Source: Agelas oroides (Eukaryota > Porifera > Demospongiae > Agelasida > Agelasidae). Taken from it: DNA of 64,000 nt. The notes beneath the pieces are model-generated. The model did no database searches. It was not told the origin of the DNA and saw only the letters and a program-made list of their open reading frames with translations. Position numbers and translations under genes: made by a program. Below, piece by piece: positions 1 through 11,677 of this stretch (position 1 is the first letter of the stretch; each line of letters opens with the position of its first letter). Location: NCBI GenBank assembly GCA_949130485.1, contig OX422183.1:8832636-8896635 (forward strand). The letters run 5' to 3'.

Positions 1-2187
1 CTTACTTCTACTAAGCCAGAACCTTTCAATCCCCAACAGCCAGAAACCAGTGTACTGTGCATGTCATTTGCTCAACCAGAGCAGTCTTTACATCCACCTG
101 CCCAACAGCCATCTTCTGAACACCCCCCAACATCTTCCCCATGCGTTATCGACTACACAATGAAAGTTGATCCATCCAAACCAATCCGACACTACCAGAT
201 GGAGCTAGCTGAGCCTGGCATCAATGGTGAAAACTACATAGTCTGTGCTCCGACTGGCACAGGTAAGACACTGGTTGCTGGCCTCATCATTTCACATCAC
301 CTTCAAAAGAGACAAAACTTAGAAAAGAGAGTCGTTTTTGTTGTCCCAACAAGACCACTCGCTGAGCAGCAAGCAAAAGAGCTTCATAAGCTCATACCTG
401 GAGCTCAAGTTGAGTCGAGCATTGGAGATGATGTTGGATTGACAATCAAAGATGTTCTCCCACATCATGACATCATTGTCTGCACAGCTGGTAAGCTACT
501 GAATGAGATGAAAGGGAGCTTGGTTGCTTTTAGCAATCTTGGTTTGATGGTACTTGATGAATGCCACCACACTCGCAAGAATGCTCCATATGCCAAGATA
601 ATGGAAAAGTATCTTAAAGAAAAGCAGAGAAGTGGAGCCAGGGGTCTTCCCCAAGTGGTTGGCTTGACAGCATCTCCTGGAGCAGGGGACAATCCAAAGT
701 TAGAAATGGACAAAACGATTGACCACTTGATCTCACTCTGTGCCCTCATGGATGCTACAAGTGGGATAAAAGTTGTTAGAGAGAATGTAGCCGAGCTGGA
801 TCAGTACACTAATAAGCCAACACACACCCTCAAGATTCTCAATTGTCGTGATCAAGGTGAAGAATTCATTCGACTCATCACAGATGAAATGACAAAGCTT
901 GAAGATCTAGTTGGCCTGAAATCTCCTTTCAAAAAGTGGTCACAAGAATATGAAACCTGTGTTCAAAAGGAGAAGCAGCCTTTGGAAATGAGTCTTGACC
1001 CTGAGCACAGAAACCATATCCGCCTTTATGATCTCCTGCGTTGCTACTCACAAGCACTGAATGTCTACATGGACTTGCGTCAGAAAGATGCCGTCAGTGT
1101 CCTCAGCGAGTTTACTGGGCTACCAGCTGATGAGCAAGCTAACGACATTGAGAAACAGCTGAAACAAAGCCTTGTAGAACTGATCCATAAGCTAACCCTG
1201 CTACCACCTGTGCAGAATCCCCTTTTGCGACAGGCTGAAGAAATCCTTCAAGACCAGTTTACAAAAAATCCAGATTCAAAGGGAATACTTTTCGTGCGTA
1301 CAAAGAAGCATGCTTCATCTATGTGTGATTGGCTATCAGTAGGAGCCAGATTACAAATTCATCCTCGGATGATCACTGGCCACACTCGAGATACAGGAAC
1401 TGGCATGACGCAAACTGAGCAAGAAAAGGTGATGGAAAGTTTTCGCAAAGGTGAATGCAATGTTCTTGTGGCTACTTCAGTGGCTGAAGAGGGTCTGGAT
1501 GTACCAGCTTGTAACCTAGTCATTCGATTTCAGCATGTCTCCAATGAAATTGCCAGAACCCAAACACAAGGCCGAGCCAGAGCAGCAGAGAGTAAGGGCT
1601 ATGCTATCCTTGCCAGCGGTTCAAAGAAGCGATTGCAAGAGATGAAGAACATTGAGCTGCAAGCTCTTGTGGATGAAGTACTGCTGGGTGGTTACTTCCC
1701 AACTAGTCAATTTCTGCAGGAAATGCTGTGTGAGGGTCAGCAGAAGATCATCCAAGAACGTAGGCTTAAAAGAAAATTGAAGCAACAACAACAGAAAACA
1801 AATGCAGGAGGAGACATTCGGCTAATATGTAGGAAGTGCAAAACGTTTGCCTGTTCTGGTTCAGATATTTTTACTGTAGAGAATTCCACCCACTATGTTG
1901 TGCCTGATGAAGAGTTCAAAGTGCATAAAATAGTTAAAAGGCCCCACCACTCTCCAAAGCAAATGACACAAAGTATGAACAAAACACACAAAATCTACTG
2001 CGCTGAGTGTGATGCTGACTGGGGTATAATGTGCATCTGGCCAAAAGAAGGCCACGAATTTCCAGTCCTTAAGTGCAAGAGCTTTATTTTCGAGATCAGA
2101 GGAGTTCGACAACACATAAAGAAGTGGTCAGATGTGAAATTTGAGATTCCTCCTCTCTCTTTGAACAGTGACTCTGAATCTGATTAG
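1..2187 (+). CDS. RIG-I-like receptor helicase, copy 1 (5' partial)
   Basis: Cytosolic double-stranded-RNA sensor of the RIG-I/MDA5/LGP2 family, truncated by the window start. Counting from the ATG at 61, residues 64-70 are Walker A (PTGTGKT), followed by the DECHH Walker B box, the TAS motif III, the helicase-C motif VATSVAEEGLDVPACNL and motif VI QTQGRARA. The C-terminal regulatory domain has two zinc-binding pairs (CRKC and CAEC, the latter before DADWGIM), as in the family RNA-end-binding domain. The frame is open back to base 1 and its upstream residues match those before the equivalent ATG at 14404, so the ATG at 61 is probably internal. Upstream exons, likely with a Death domain as in copy 2, lie outside. 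Helicase and regulatory domain share one exon. All catalytic motifs are intact; I infer a working receptor gene. Confidence 0.95.
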   Translation, partial: LTSTKPEPFNPQQPETSVLCMSFAQPEQSLHPPAQQPSSEHPPTSSPCVIDYTMKVDPSKPIRHYQMELAEPGINGENYIVCAPTGTGKTLVAGLIISHHLQKRQNLEKRVVFVVPTRPLAEQQAKELHKLIPGAQVESSIGDDVGLTIKDVLPHHDIIVCTAGKLLNEMKGSLVAFSNLGLMVLDECHHTRKNAPYAKIMEKYLKEKQRSGARGLPQVVGLTASPGAGDNPKLEMDKTIDHLISLCALMDATSGIKVVRENVAELDQYTNKPTHTLKILNCRDQGEEFIRLITDEMTKLEDLVGLKSPFKKWSQEYETCVQKEKQPLEMSLDPEHRNHIRLYDLLRCYSQALNVYMDLRQKDAVSVLSEFTGLPADEQANDIEKQLKQSLVELIHKLTLLPPVQNPLLRQAEEILQDQFTKNPDSKGILFVRTKKHASSMCDWLSVGARLQIHPRMITGHTRDTGTGMTQTEQEKVMESFRKGECNVLVATSVAEEGLDVPACNLVIRFQHVSNEIARTQTQGRARAAESKGYAILASGSKKRLQEMKNIELQALVDEVLLGGYFPTSQFLQEMLCEGQQKIIQERRLKRKLKQQQQKTNAGGDIRLICRKCKTFACSGSDIFTVENSTHYVVPDEEFKVHKIVKRPHHSPKQMTQSMNKTHKIYCAECDADWGIMCIWPKEGHEFPVLKCKSFIFEIRGVRQHIKKWSDVKFEIPPLSLNSDSESD

Positions 2188-2308
<121 letters not shown>

Positions 2309-2342
2309 TAGTTGCTGCTTATCATAATTGTATTGGCCAGCC

Positions 2343-2348
2343 AATAAA
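2343..2348 (+). terminator. Probable polyadenylation signal of RLR copy 1
   Basis: AATAAA lies 156 bases after the stop codon at 2185-2187, just beyond the CA microsatellite. Position and sequence fit a canonical animal poly(A) signal; the cleavage site is not known. Confidence 0.6.
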
Positions 2349-4555
2349 CCATTGAATTGGTTTCCATAATATTTATTATTATTATTATAATATGTATTAG
2401 TAGTTGCTGCACTGTGTTTCATTTATCAAGACTTAGTGTTCATGTGATATTATGTGATGTACTACTCAACCTTTATCCCATATGTTGAGTGAAATTTTGC
2501 CATCCACCGTAAAACTTCAAATTAACCAGATGCTGATTTGCACTTCAGTCAAGGGCTGCATGCCGACAGTTATTGCTCTGTCATTGATAGTGCAGTATGT
2601 GGTTCATTCCATTCTCACCAGAGATTAGAGTAATTGGACATTGCTGACCAATAATCCACACTTCATGCGTATAGCTACCAGGGAAGAGTGCATTTTTATT
2701 GCGAAAGAAATGAATAAAAATGATGTTCGCAATAAAACTGCACCCTTCATCCATGGGTCCTGGCTACCCTCCATTGAAACATTTTAGTATGGAGGTGCCC
2801 TTACTGTATTTCAGGGGTTAGATATTGCAAGTGTACAATTATACAGAGGACAACTTGAATTTCAGGGTATCCTTGATGATTTCTTTCTTTCATATTAAAA
2901 CATGACAGCTATCTTGTAGGTTTGTGTAGGTAGGGATAAGCTAGAGAGTTGCTGGATTTGGGATACAGAGGAAGAGGGAGGGGTGTGAAAGACAGATGGC
3001 AGTAACTTCTGGCTATTTTTGCTCCTGTGCTGAAAGTACACAATCTTCATCTGAAACATGTCTAAGCCAAATTTATCATTTATCTTAGTTACATAAAGAA
3101 TCCTGGAAGGAAAAAAAAAAAAGACGCAAATTTCAAGATACAGAAGTCTTATCCGCTAATCTACGGGTAAATCGTTTTGCTTCATTTCATTTATAGCACA
3201 ACCAGAGTCATGAACTCAGGATGAGATGGATACGGGAGGGTGCGCTTCTTACTCAGAGGTGTCATCTGTTGTATCCCATGACCGTACATACATGAACAAC
3301 TCCTACCTCCTATTTCACAGATTTTGTAGACACTGAGCATCTCACACCATTCAGAATAGCTATTTGTGCCCAACACATAGCTTCTATGCAGAATTCACAA
3401 AAAAGTGATTTGATATGTCTGTACCGTGTTATTTTCCATCTGGAGTCTGCATATGGATGGTATACAGTTAGAGGAGCTTATGCATTATGCATCTTATAGT
3501 AAGCAGCCCACCCCTCTTACCATGTAGGCTGTGATGTAGCTAGCCCTGTGACAATCTTAGTCCCAAGCAACCGTCAGTAAGAGGACCACCCTCCTTATCA
3601 ACTATAAGTCATGGGTACTTTTGAGTCTACAATAATTATGTTCGTAAACAGTAATTGCCTCTTTTTCTAAGTTTCACTACTAGCTGACATGCACAGATAG
3701 AACGTTGGATCTTGCTACATACATGAACAATCAATGAACCACATCTCCCTTAAAAATAAAGGCGGACCAAATGTTATGCAGTCACCCACTGCATGCACAG
3801 GACGCATGACACTGTAATAGCTACCCTAAAGATAGGCAGGAAGTATAATACTTCAAGTGAATAGTCGATGACTCCAGACTACCCTACATGCAGAATCATT
3901 GTGCAACAATTGTAATACATGCATACTTGGACAGATAAACAATCATAGCTCTACTAGGCATTGTTTGTATTGTTTGTGTAATTTAGAGTAGAACATCTAG
4001 CTATACCTTCCCTTTTATTGCACTGACGTGTTTTCCACCCCAAGACTTGCATGCATGTTGCACTCCTTGGTCCATGTTTCAAGATGAGTCAGGTGAAGTA
4101 ATCCAGGTACCAACGACTACAGCACAAGACATGGCCGATCTTTCACCTGAGCACACATCCGTTCCCATAGCTACACTGCATGCATTTCACATCCATTTGG
4201 TGGATCTCATGTCACCAGCTCTGCTTACCAAAATGGCTCACTAGAAGCCCTGGTATTCCAGGCCTGACTTTAGTTACCACTATAAGCAAGCTGAGCTTTG
4301 TACTAAAGTAAAATAGGTTGAAGTTCTGACCTTGAGATTTACCTGATAAAACTGCACTGCACCAGGTTTCAGCTATCCTGAGGGAAACTTTGGAGTAAAC
4401 CTGCTACAATTAGTCTTTAACCCTGAGACAGAGCATGGCTTGTTGTCAAATGTAATATTTTAATCTCGTGAAATAAACTCACACACTTCAAAACAACCAG
4501 TAGTAGCTATATACACTTACTTGCAGTTTACAGTTTGCCAGTCACTATGCATATC
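2349..4555. other. Intergenic, no gene seen
   Basis: No reading frame here resembles a known family, and I see no exon-like phase-compatible pairs. The strip separates the 3' end of RLR copy 1 from the 3' end of the convergent collagen gene. A TTTATT at 4014-4019 could be a distant minus-strand poly(A) signal of the collagen gene, weakly supported. Confidence 0.5.
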
Positions 4556-5990
4556 TCACTTGGTGCATACAGCACAATTTAGTTCCTTAAAATCGTTGTA
4601 AGGTGGGCAAGGAATACCAGTACAGGTAGCCTCAACATGATAAAGTAAACCCATGTTTACAAAACCAGCACTGCCTGGTATGGATTCCAGATCTTTGTCC
4701 ATGCATATGTATGTGCTCTTTGAATGACCTCTATTCTCAGACAGCAGGTATCCAATATATTCCAGAGTCCAGGTTGAAGGGCATGAATTCTTAGCAGGAA
4801 TGATTATAGTAGTTCCTCTTGCTGCAGCATAGCACACAGCACACGGTATATTATGATAGCTTTTGCCAGCCACATTAGTACCTCTGTATTCAGTGCCATA
4901 TAGACCATTATTCCATCTTCCTGGAGTGTAGTTGGTGTCGTAGTCAGGATCACTAGGTAGGCACAATCTATCCACTCCTCCTCCTTTATCAGTGTAGTAG
5001 CCACCAGCAGCTATTCCTGCATAGACCAGTTCAGTTCCTGTTGTATTTGGACAGGTTGTTCTTCCCCACCTGGTATACACCACTCCACCACCACTTGGAC
5101 CAGGAGGGCCTGGGGGGCCTTGGTTTCCTGGTAGACCTATACCGGGCTCTCCCCTCTCCCCATGCTCTCCTTGGGGTCCAGGTGGGCCTATTGGCCCTTG
5201 AATACCTGGATCACCTCTGCTCCCATCCTTGCCATCTCTTCCATCACGACCATCTCGACCTCGCAGTATCTCAATGTAGGGTATAGAGCTTGTGTTCTTG
5301 TCACCATTATTGGCTTCCCTGAGTCCAGTGTTTCTTGGAGTGCGGTGAAGGGCTCCGCCTGCATATAAATTAGTGCAAGGAACAGGTTGTTAGTAATTTG
5401 ATAGACTTTTATTTCATTAGAAATACAAAATGAATGCTGCAAATGTGAAGTATGTATGTAACAGCATGGCACACAGCTTGCTGGAGCAGTGTTGTTGAAC
5501 AGTGTGATAGGGTTACATCACTTGAAAATAAGTTATCTCTTTAGTTGAAGGAGCAATTTTCAGTGGGCATACCTAGCACATTCTTCCCACTATAGTATAG
5601 AGGTACGACTAGCACAGATAATTTGCAGACAACAGCCAAATGAACATACAATACACACACAGCAGAGTGGAAACACATTACATGTGGTATGCTGCACCTA
5701 GGACCTATGCATAGGTATCATAGGTACAAAAACTATAGCTAAATCTCCCACACTAACACCCTCTAGATGACTCAACAAAAATTACCTCACTATCTCTGTC
5801 CAATTTTAACTTCACTACACAATGATTACATGCGCAAAGAGATATTTGCAGCCTCCAAAGGAAGACAAGGAGGTGCTTGGTAATGCAACAAACTAATAAA
5901 AGAAACAGTTAAGTTGTTATATGTACCTTCCATAGTAGCTATACAAATTACAACAGTAGCAGTAAAGAATTTCCATTCAAGTTTGTCCAT
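4556..5990 (-). CDS. Short-chain spongin-like collagen, two exons
   Basis: Secreted extracellular-matrix collagen of the sponge short-chain type. Exon 1 is 5990-5927, encoding M-DKLEWKFF and a hydrophobic stretch (TATVVICIA) that reads as a signal peptide; it ends G|GTACAT in phase 1. Exon 2 is 5358-4556, after a TATATGCAG acceptor, also phase 1, giving 288 residues in total. A short linker is followed by about 20 Gly-X-Y triplets (for example [13 protein letters not shown] and [16 protein letters not shown], with one imperfection near GIGLPG). Then comes a cysteine-rich globular domain from [10 protein letters not shown] to the terminal CAVCTK, containing CAVC, GYL and CPPYND. That domain, including the final CTK, matches my memory of freshwater-sponge short-chain collagen C4. 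Expected role: pericellular or spongin-like skeleton. The matching phases make the two-exon model convincing. Confidence 0.9.
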
Positions 5991-8550
5991 GGCTTGTTCA
6001 CCAACTATCAAGTCACTCAATAATAGATTTCTGCAAGGTAAATGTACAACAGAAATGTTAGCTTTAGCTACACAATATTTGAAAAAACGTGACATTCCTG
6101 CTAGTAAACTATGTAATCCTATGACAATAAGGCATTGTGTGATGGTTATTTAGTCATTATACCGCATGACAGCAGCTGCCGCTTTGTGACATTGTTGTAA
6201 AACTACTCCTGTGTCAACACATTATGATGTATGCTTCAAGTAGCCTCTTTGGGAAATTTAAGATTTTCTCCAGTGGTCAAATGGAAGTATATATTACTGT
6301 TAATTATGATGATGATGGTAATTAGTATAAGTTATCCAGTAAATGCAGTAATTAAAGGTGTACAATAAGTTAAATGGTGTCTTTAGCTGCCTGGAACTCT
6401 TCCTTCTTGGCAAAAAAAACAAAACAATAAAATTTCAACTCAGTACAAGATGCACAGAGAGACCTATTTAAGGCACCAGATACTAATGGACATGCAGTGG
6501 AAGGCAGAGAGTGAGGACAGAGCTGCAGGAGTACCTCAAAGCAGGGAGGGAGGTGTGGAGGATCGGAGAGGATATATAGCTGGGTATGTGAGGCAGGTTG
6601 GGAGTTTCATGCAGGTGAGTGGTCAAAAAGTGCTGGAAAGTGTGACAATCTTCCAGGTTTAAAGATATCCCAGCTGAATTGTTTGGAGCGTCTTCCCTCC
6701 CAAGACCACACCTACAGCTTCTGAGTATAGACTCCAGAGAGCTTTCAATAACGAGAAGTAAAAAGTCAAGGGGTCCTAGAAAGTAACATACCAAAATCTC
6801 AAGATTTTGTTTTGCAGCCACCACAATGCTGTGAGACAAAATCCAGAACGGAAAGCCTGGATTCAAGGTTAAGGTTTTGCCCCAGATTTTCAAGATTTCA
6901 GCAAGATCTTACAGTATACTTTGACACTGCTAGGTTAATGATATTAAAACTTTCAACTGTGACTTCAGTGGAGGGTATACAACATCTCAAGTTAACCAAC
7001 CCTCCTCAACCAACACAAGCTTTGTGACCTCTTTCACATCATTCAAGCAGTTGTGTGACAGCCTCAAGGCATACAATCCCATAGTGGAGTGTTCTGATGA
7101 GAAAGCTCATTGACACACCATCACCACTACCCACTCATCCTAAAAAGCATGGTTTGCACACTTGATCTTCATAGTTAACTACATTACACATGTGTAATTA
7201 TGCACCTGTGTGCTAGTGCTGTTTTAATTAACTAAAAATGAAACTAAAACTAAAATGTATTTTAGCTACAGCTGAGCATTTCTAGTATTTGAACTAAAAT
7301 AAAAAATACCAAGATTTTAGTTACTGTACTAAAACTAAAATGATGATGGAAGATTACTGCTGACTAACTCTAAATTACTGTAACTAAAACTAAAACTAGA
7401 TTCTTAGATCCCCAAAATATCACTAAAATTAAATAGTTTCTTGAATCCAGAATAACTAAAACTAAACCTAAGTAGTTTCTTAAATCCAGAATAACTAAAA
7501 ATAACTTGTTTCTGAGCTACAAAATAACTATAACTAAAACTAGTTTCATGGATCAAAAATAACTAAAACTAAAACTAAAACTAAAATAGAAACCAGTAAC
7601 TAAAACAACACTATTGTGAGCCTTATGTAATGAGTCATGCCTATATAAGCTGCTTGTACCACTCTGACATTGCAAGTTTGTACTGACATACCATCAACTT
7701 AGTTAGGAAAATCAATGTTCAAATTCCCAATGATGGTTGCCATAAATGGCTTGTAAATCGATACAGTTTAGGTGATTTACTCAAGTACAACACAAACAAG
7801 GCATGATTCAAGGGCATACATACTTTTATTGTAATGTATGCATATCATTATAGAACTCCTCTTTTGTTGTGATATCCATATCATGGGAACTGAAAATTGA
7901 ACTATAGTGTCATGAACACCCTGTTTCTGACGTATTTACTGTCAATTCCAATTTAGTTCGAAATTAAAGTTACTTAACCAGTGGATCTTCACAGAAACAA
8001 TGTTAGTAAAGTATTAATTTTGATGTAGTTTCCAAATAGCTATCAGCGTACCCCTAAGAATTATATAGCTGGAAAATGGTTGCAAGTCCACCAACCTTCA
8101 TGTGTGGGGGTTGTCGAATGATGTGTAATTTTAATGGGCTCCTATAATTGGAGGCATACCTTGGATCTACATGTGGTGGTAGTGCTTGTTTCAGCTTGCA
8201 GAACATGCAGACAAATATTGAGTACTGACTGAGTGCAGTACTGATGTTTACAACATGTTAGCTACACACCTTACAGTCAACTTTCAGTTCATGTTCAACA
8301 AAAGTTCAAACAACGAATCTACTAGCATTGTTTCAGCATATTGTCAGCTTGCAGTTTAGGAAGATAGGAGTGACACACCCCTCTCATAGTACTGGTGGTC
8401 ACCACCTTGAAGTCCAGTGTAAAGAGGAGTTCAGCCCTCGTGCTATTGAAGTACACAGGAAATGTCACCTAGGAAAGGAAGACAACACCACATGACTAGC
8501 ATCACATGCTGGAATTGAAACTACAAACAGCTCAAGAAACAAAACTGTCC
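5991..8550. other. Intergenic, repeats only
   Basis: Upstream region of the collagen gene. Apart from the AACTAAAA repeat described separately, it contains a stretch near 6790-6877 (around GACAAAATCCAGAACGGAAA) that resembles one half of the foldback hairpins at 50091-50188 and 50695-50800. No gene is supported. Confidence 0.5.
7215..7612. repeat. Degenerate AACTAAAA repeat with inverted ends
   Basis: About 400 bp dominated by imperfect copies of AACTAAAA. The left edge AGTGCTGTTTTAATTAACT and the reverse complement of the right edge (AGTGTTGTTTTAGTTACTG) match, so the block has terminal inverted repeats and may be a small transposon whose interior expanded. A related block in opposite reading sense lies at about 9850-10149. 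No direct flanking repeat was found. Confidence 0.6.
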
Positions 8551-9160
8551 AATACTTTTTGTGCATAGAAAGAAGCATGCTTCATCAATATGTGATTGGA
8601 TATCCCTACTCCCAGTAGCAACCAGGTGGCGAATTCAACCTCGCATGATCACCGGCCACACTCGAGAAACAGGGCCAGAGCAGCAGAGAGCGAAGGCTTC
8701 ACTATACTCGCTAGTGATTCCAAAAAGCCATACCAAGAATTGAAAATGATGAGCTGCGAGGGCTAGTTGAAAGAGTATCGCATTTAGCCAACTCGTCAAT
8801 TTCTTCTGGAACATCTGTCACAGAAACAAGAGCAGATAATTTGACAACGTGAGCTTAAAAGAAGTTTGAAGCAACAGCGACAGAAAACAAATGCAGGAGA
8901 AGACATTCGACTAAGGTGTAAGAGGTGCAAGACATTTGCCTGTTCTGGTTCAGACGTATTCTCTCTAGAAAATGCCACTCACTATCAGGTAAAGAGTTAA
9001 AAGCGCATAGTTACAAGGCCCTATCGACCCCCAAAGCAAATGACACAAAGCATGAACAAAACACACAAGATCTACTGCACCGAGTGTGATGCTGACTGGG
9101 GTATCATGTGTATCTGGCCAAGTGAAGGATGTGAATTCCCACTTCTGAAATTTTCCCTCT
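8551..9160 (+). pseudogene. RIG-I-like receptor pseudogene, 3' fragment
   Basis: A broken third RLR copy between the two intact ones. It begins in helicase-C near the KKHASSICDWIS motif, keeps the PRMITGHTRETG stretch, then jumps directly to the RARAAES region: about 180 bp carrying helicase motif V are deleted at a shared GCCAGAGC. Further down are frameshifts and in-frame stops (for example GGC TAG and TTT AGC context after 8760), recognisable zinc-site remnants (CKRCK, CTECDADWGIMCIW), and loss of similarity near 9160. The residues LLPVATRWR are shared with copy 2 but not copy 1, so it derives from the copy 2 lineage. Nothing suggests a product. Confidence 0.9.
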
Positions 9161-10639
9161 CTCAAAATCATGAACTGCTCTGGACTGTATACTTGTAGAT
9201 AATGCATGTGAAATTTGGAATCTCCTTTTGAAAGGGATCAGGGGCAGTGGAAGACACCCACCAATTATAATAAGAGCCTCTTTGTTTCAACGGACACAAA
9301 GAGAATTGACTTGAAGTCAGGTTATTGTGAGTATACTGTTGAAATGAGAGTGATGCAAAATGTGGCTTTCAGTTGACACAACTTTTGCAAACTATTTCAA
9401 TGTAACACCATCTCCCATAACAACATATTCTTTAAGAACATCATTTGTATCTTCATTGAATGTACCTTAAAGAAGCATTTGGAATATGACAAGTGCCAAA
9501 TTGCTCTTGCAGAGGTGCCTGTAGTCATCAGGTTTATTCTTGTTCCTATTAGAATCTTACCTGATAAACCGAAAACTACCACTGTGGCTTATATATGTTG
9601 CACTACTCATACTGTAGTGACTATAAACCAGTTACCATAGTGATGACCTGCATGACAAGCATCTTTAGCCACATGATTTTTCTGTGTGCTCATTTTCGTA
9701 TGCTCTAGCTTGTGGCATCAAGGTGGTCACATGAGGAATGTGGAGGATCTCAATCTACATGCCAATGCATGAGAAAGCATCAGAATTGGCAGTGATAAGT
9801 GGTCATGATGGTAATGAGCCAATCCTTAAGTTGCGTAACATAGCTTGTAGCTATAGTTTAGTTTTTAGGTTTAGAAAATAATTTTGGTTTAGTTTAGTTA
9901 ATTTTACAGGTAGTTATAGTTTTATTTACTAAAACTTCCAAACTCCTTGCTAAAAGGTATTTAGTTACAGTTATCAGTGGTGTTTTAGCATAATTATAGT
10001 TTCTTATTCAAGTGTTTTAGTTTAGTTTAGTTAATAGTTAGTTAGTTTCCAGTTTAGCCAAAAATGTTAGTTTGATTAACTAAAACCAGCCAGGTATTTA
10101 TATATATAAAAGGTATGTAGTTGAAGTTATAGTTAACTAAAACAACACTGGTAAGATCACAGTTCATTTGGAAAAGATGATTCAACTGAAATGCACACAC
10201 AGAAATAACATGGCTATTAAGAGACTTGGAATTGAGCTCTCCCCTCCCCTTAGAGATGCTGTTACTTCCACAACTTGACTTGAGGGAGCATTGACACATC
10301 TCATCATCTTTCACTCTCCCTGGAAATAGACTTGAAACTATTATAGTTAATACTGCATAACTGATGAATACTTTTGAAGCTTCAGAACTGCTAATTGACG
10401 TATAGCTTACACCAAGTTTTTGTAAAAAAATAAACCATGGAATTATATAGAAGGCTGGGTATGCCTGGGAATGATTGAGGCTTGATCAATGTCAACCATA
10501 CTGCAAACGATCAAAAAATGGAGGCGGGGAAGGTCTGAGAACAAGATTAATCAATGGCTGTTCACTTCCTCCTCTAGGCACGTATACAACAACCCAGATA
10601 AAGAGGTTCCTCAGATTGTGTAACCATCACATTACATAC
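9161..10639. other. Intergenic, no gene seen
   Basis: No supported coding sequence. The only structured part is the TTTAGTTTAGTT-type repeat at about 9850-10149. Confidence 0.5.
9850..10149. repeat. Degenerate TTAGTTTA repeat
   Basis: Roughly 300 bp rich in TAGTTTAGTT, the complement of the 7215-7612 repeat. The right edge ends in TAGTTAACTAAAACAACACT, the same terminus as at 7612. An internal AGTGGTGTTTTAGC at 9976 may be the matching left end, which would make the element shorter. The left boundary is uncertain. Confidence 0.5.
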
Positions 10640-11105
10640 AAGTCTGTTCCTGGCCACATGCCGAAACAGATAATGCGGAGTTCATGCACAAGTGCACACA
10701 GATCCAGCTCCCCCCATTCCGTTTCAAACTTGGCGTTACTACGCAAGCATTATCCAGTCCAAAACTATGCTCTAAGGATGATTCTCCAAAAAAAAAACAA
10801 GAACAAGCAGTGCTGAGTTGCCAACGAAGCTGAACATAACAAGACTTGAACACAGACGCAGAATCAACATGATTTGCCAGGTACACAGGTGTCTGTTGAA
10901 TCAGGCTCCCTCTTACCTGTCATCAAAATTCAGCACAAATTCTAGCTTTGGTTACACAAGCACCCGTGGAAGCAGTAAGATACATCTGAAATGCCCAGAA
11001 TCGGAATTTTATAGATTGAATTTCACGGAGCTAAACTATACAACGACTTGCCAGAGAGTATCCGGATCATCAAGACTACTTGGGCTTTTCGTAAGGCCCT
11101 AAACA
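10640..11105 (+). mobile_element. LINE reverse-transcriptase 3' remnant
   Basis: Frameshifted remains of the C-terminal end of a non-LTR retrotransposon polyprotein. Pieces in successive frames read LLRKHYPVQNYALRMIL, then LEHRRRINMICQVHRCL, LNQAPSYLSSKF and TRGSS, then YNDLPESIR and TWAFRKAL. The order (QN-A-R-I, LE-RR, YL, TR, WN/YN-LP-IR, F) is that of many CR1/L2/jockey-type elements. An A-rich slip around 10789 breaks the frame. No endonuclease or catalytic YADD region is present in the window, so this is a 5'-truncated dead copy. Confidence 0.75.
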
Positions 11106-11318
11106 AACTCTCTTAGTTCACCAGAGCCCGCCAATTATATATATGTTTTCACTCAGTGTGTAATTTCGTTTTTTTTCTGTCTGTTTTGTTCAAATTAGCT
11201 AAATCTGGACCTGTATGAAAACCTGCAATCTGTATGCAGATACAGCATTTCCTGTTGTAAATTGTTTTACCTACCTATATACCTACCAAGCAAACGTAAC
11301 AGTTATTAATACTTTAAA

Positions 11319-11328
11319 GGGACTTTCC
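11319..11328 (+). promoter_or_regulatory. Consensus kappaB site upstream of RLR copy 2
   Basis: GGGACTTTCC, an exact NF-kappaB consensus, lies about 350 bp upstream of the proposed start codon at 11678. It is followed by a GC-rich palindrome-containing stretch that looks like a promoter. Sponges have Rel/NF-kappaB proteins, and induction of antiviral sensors by NF-kappaB is established in other animals; use of this site is inferred. Confidence 0.5.
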
Positions 11329-11677
11329 CTCCTCTGCGCTGGCCGGCCCCATGGGCCGCCCCCACAGAAGGGGCTGGCCCGCGAAACTGTATGCTTCATG
11401 AAAATAACAGAAACAGTGTTGTTTCAGCACAAGTGCAAGCATCAATGGAGTCGGAAACTTCTCAAGGTACGTACAGTAAACTTACCTTTCACGCGATGTC
11501 TTACCTGTAAAATGTTTTTAGTAGCTAACTTGCTGTACAAGCGGGGCAGTCGGCCAGGGATGCGCAACGTACCTATCTATTTTTCTTGCAATACAAAGAA
11601 GCCTGGGTATGAGTATTATACTATGGTGATGGAAAGTAGGTTTGCTGATACAAACTTAAAATTGGATACTTTTGTTG

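Noticed and set aside
61-63. ATG at 61 as the true start of RLR copy 1
   Set aside because: The frame and homology to copy 2 continue upstream to base 1.
5041-5368. Plus-strand frames opposite the collagen
   Set aside because: They mirror the Gly-X-Y repeat; the minus frame has the collagen pattern, cysteine domain and matching splice phases.
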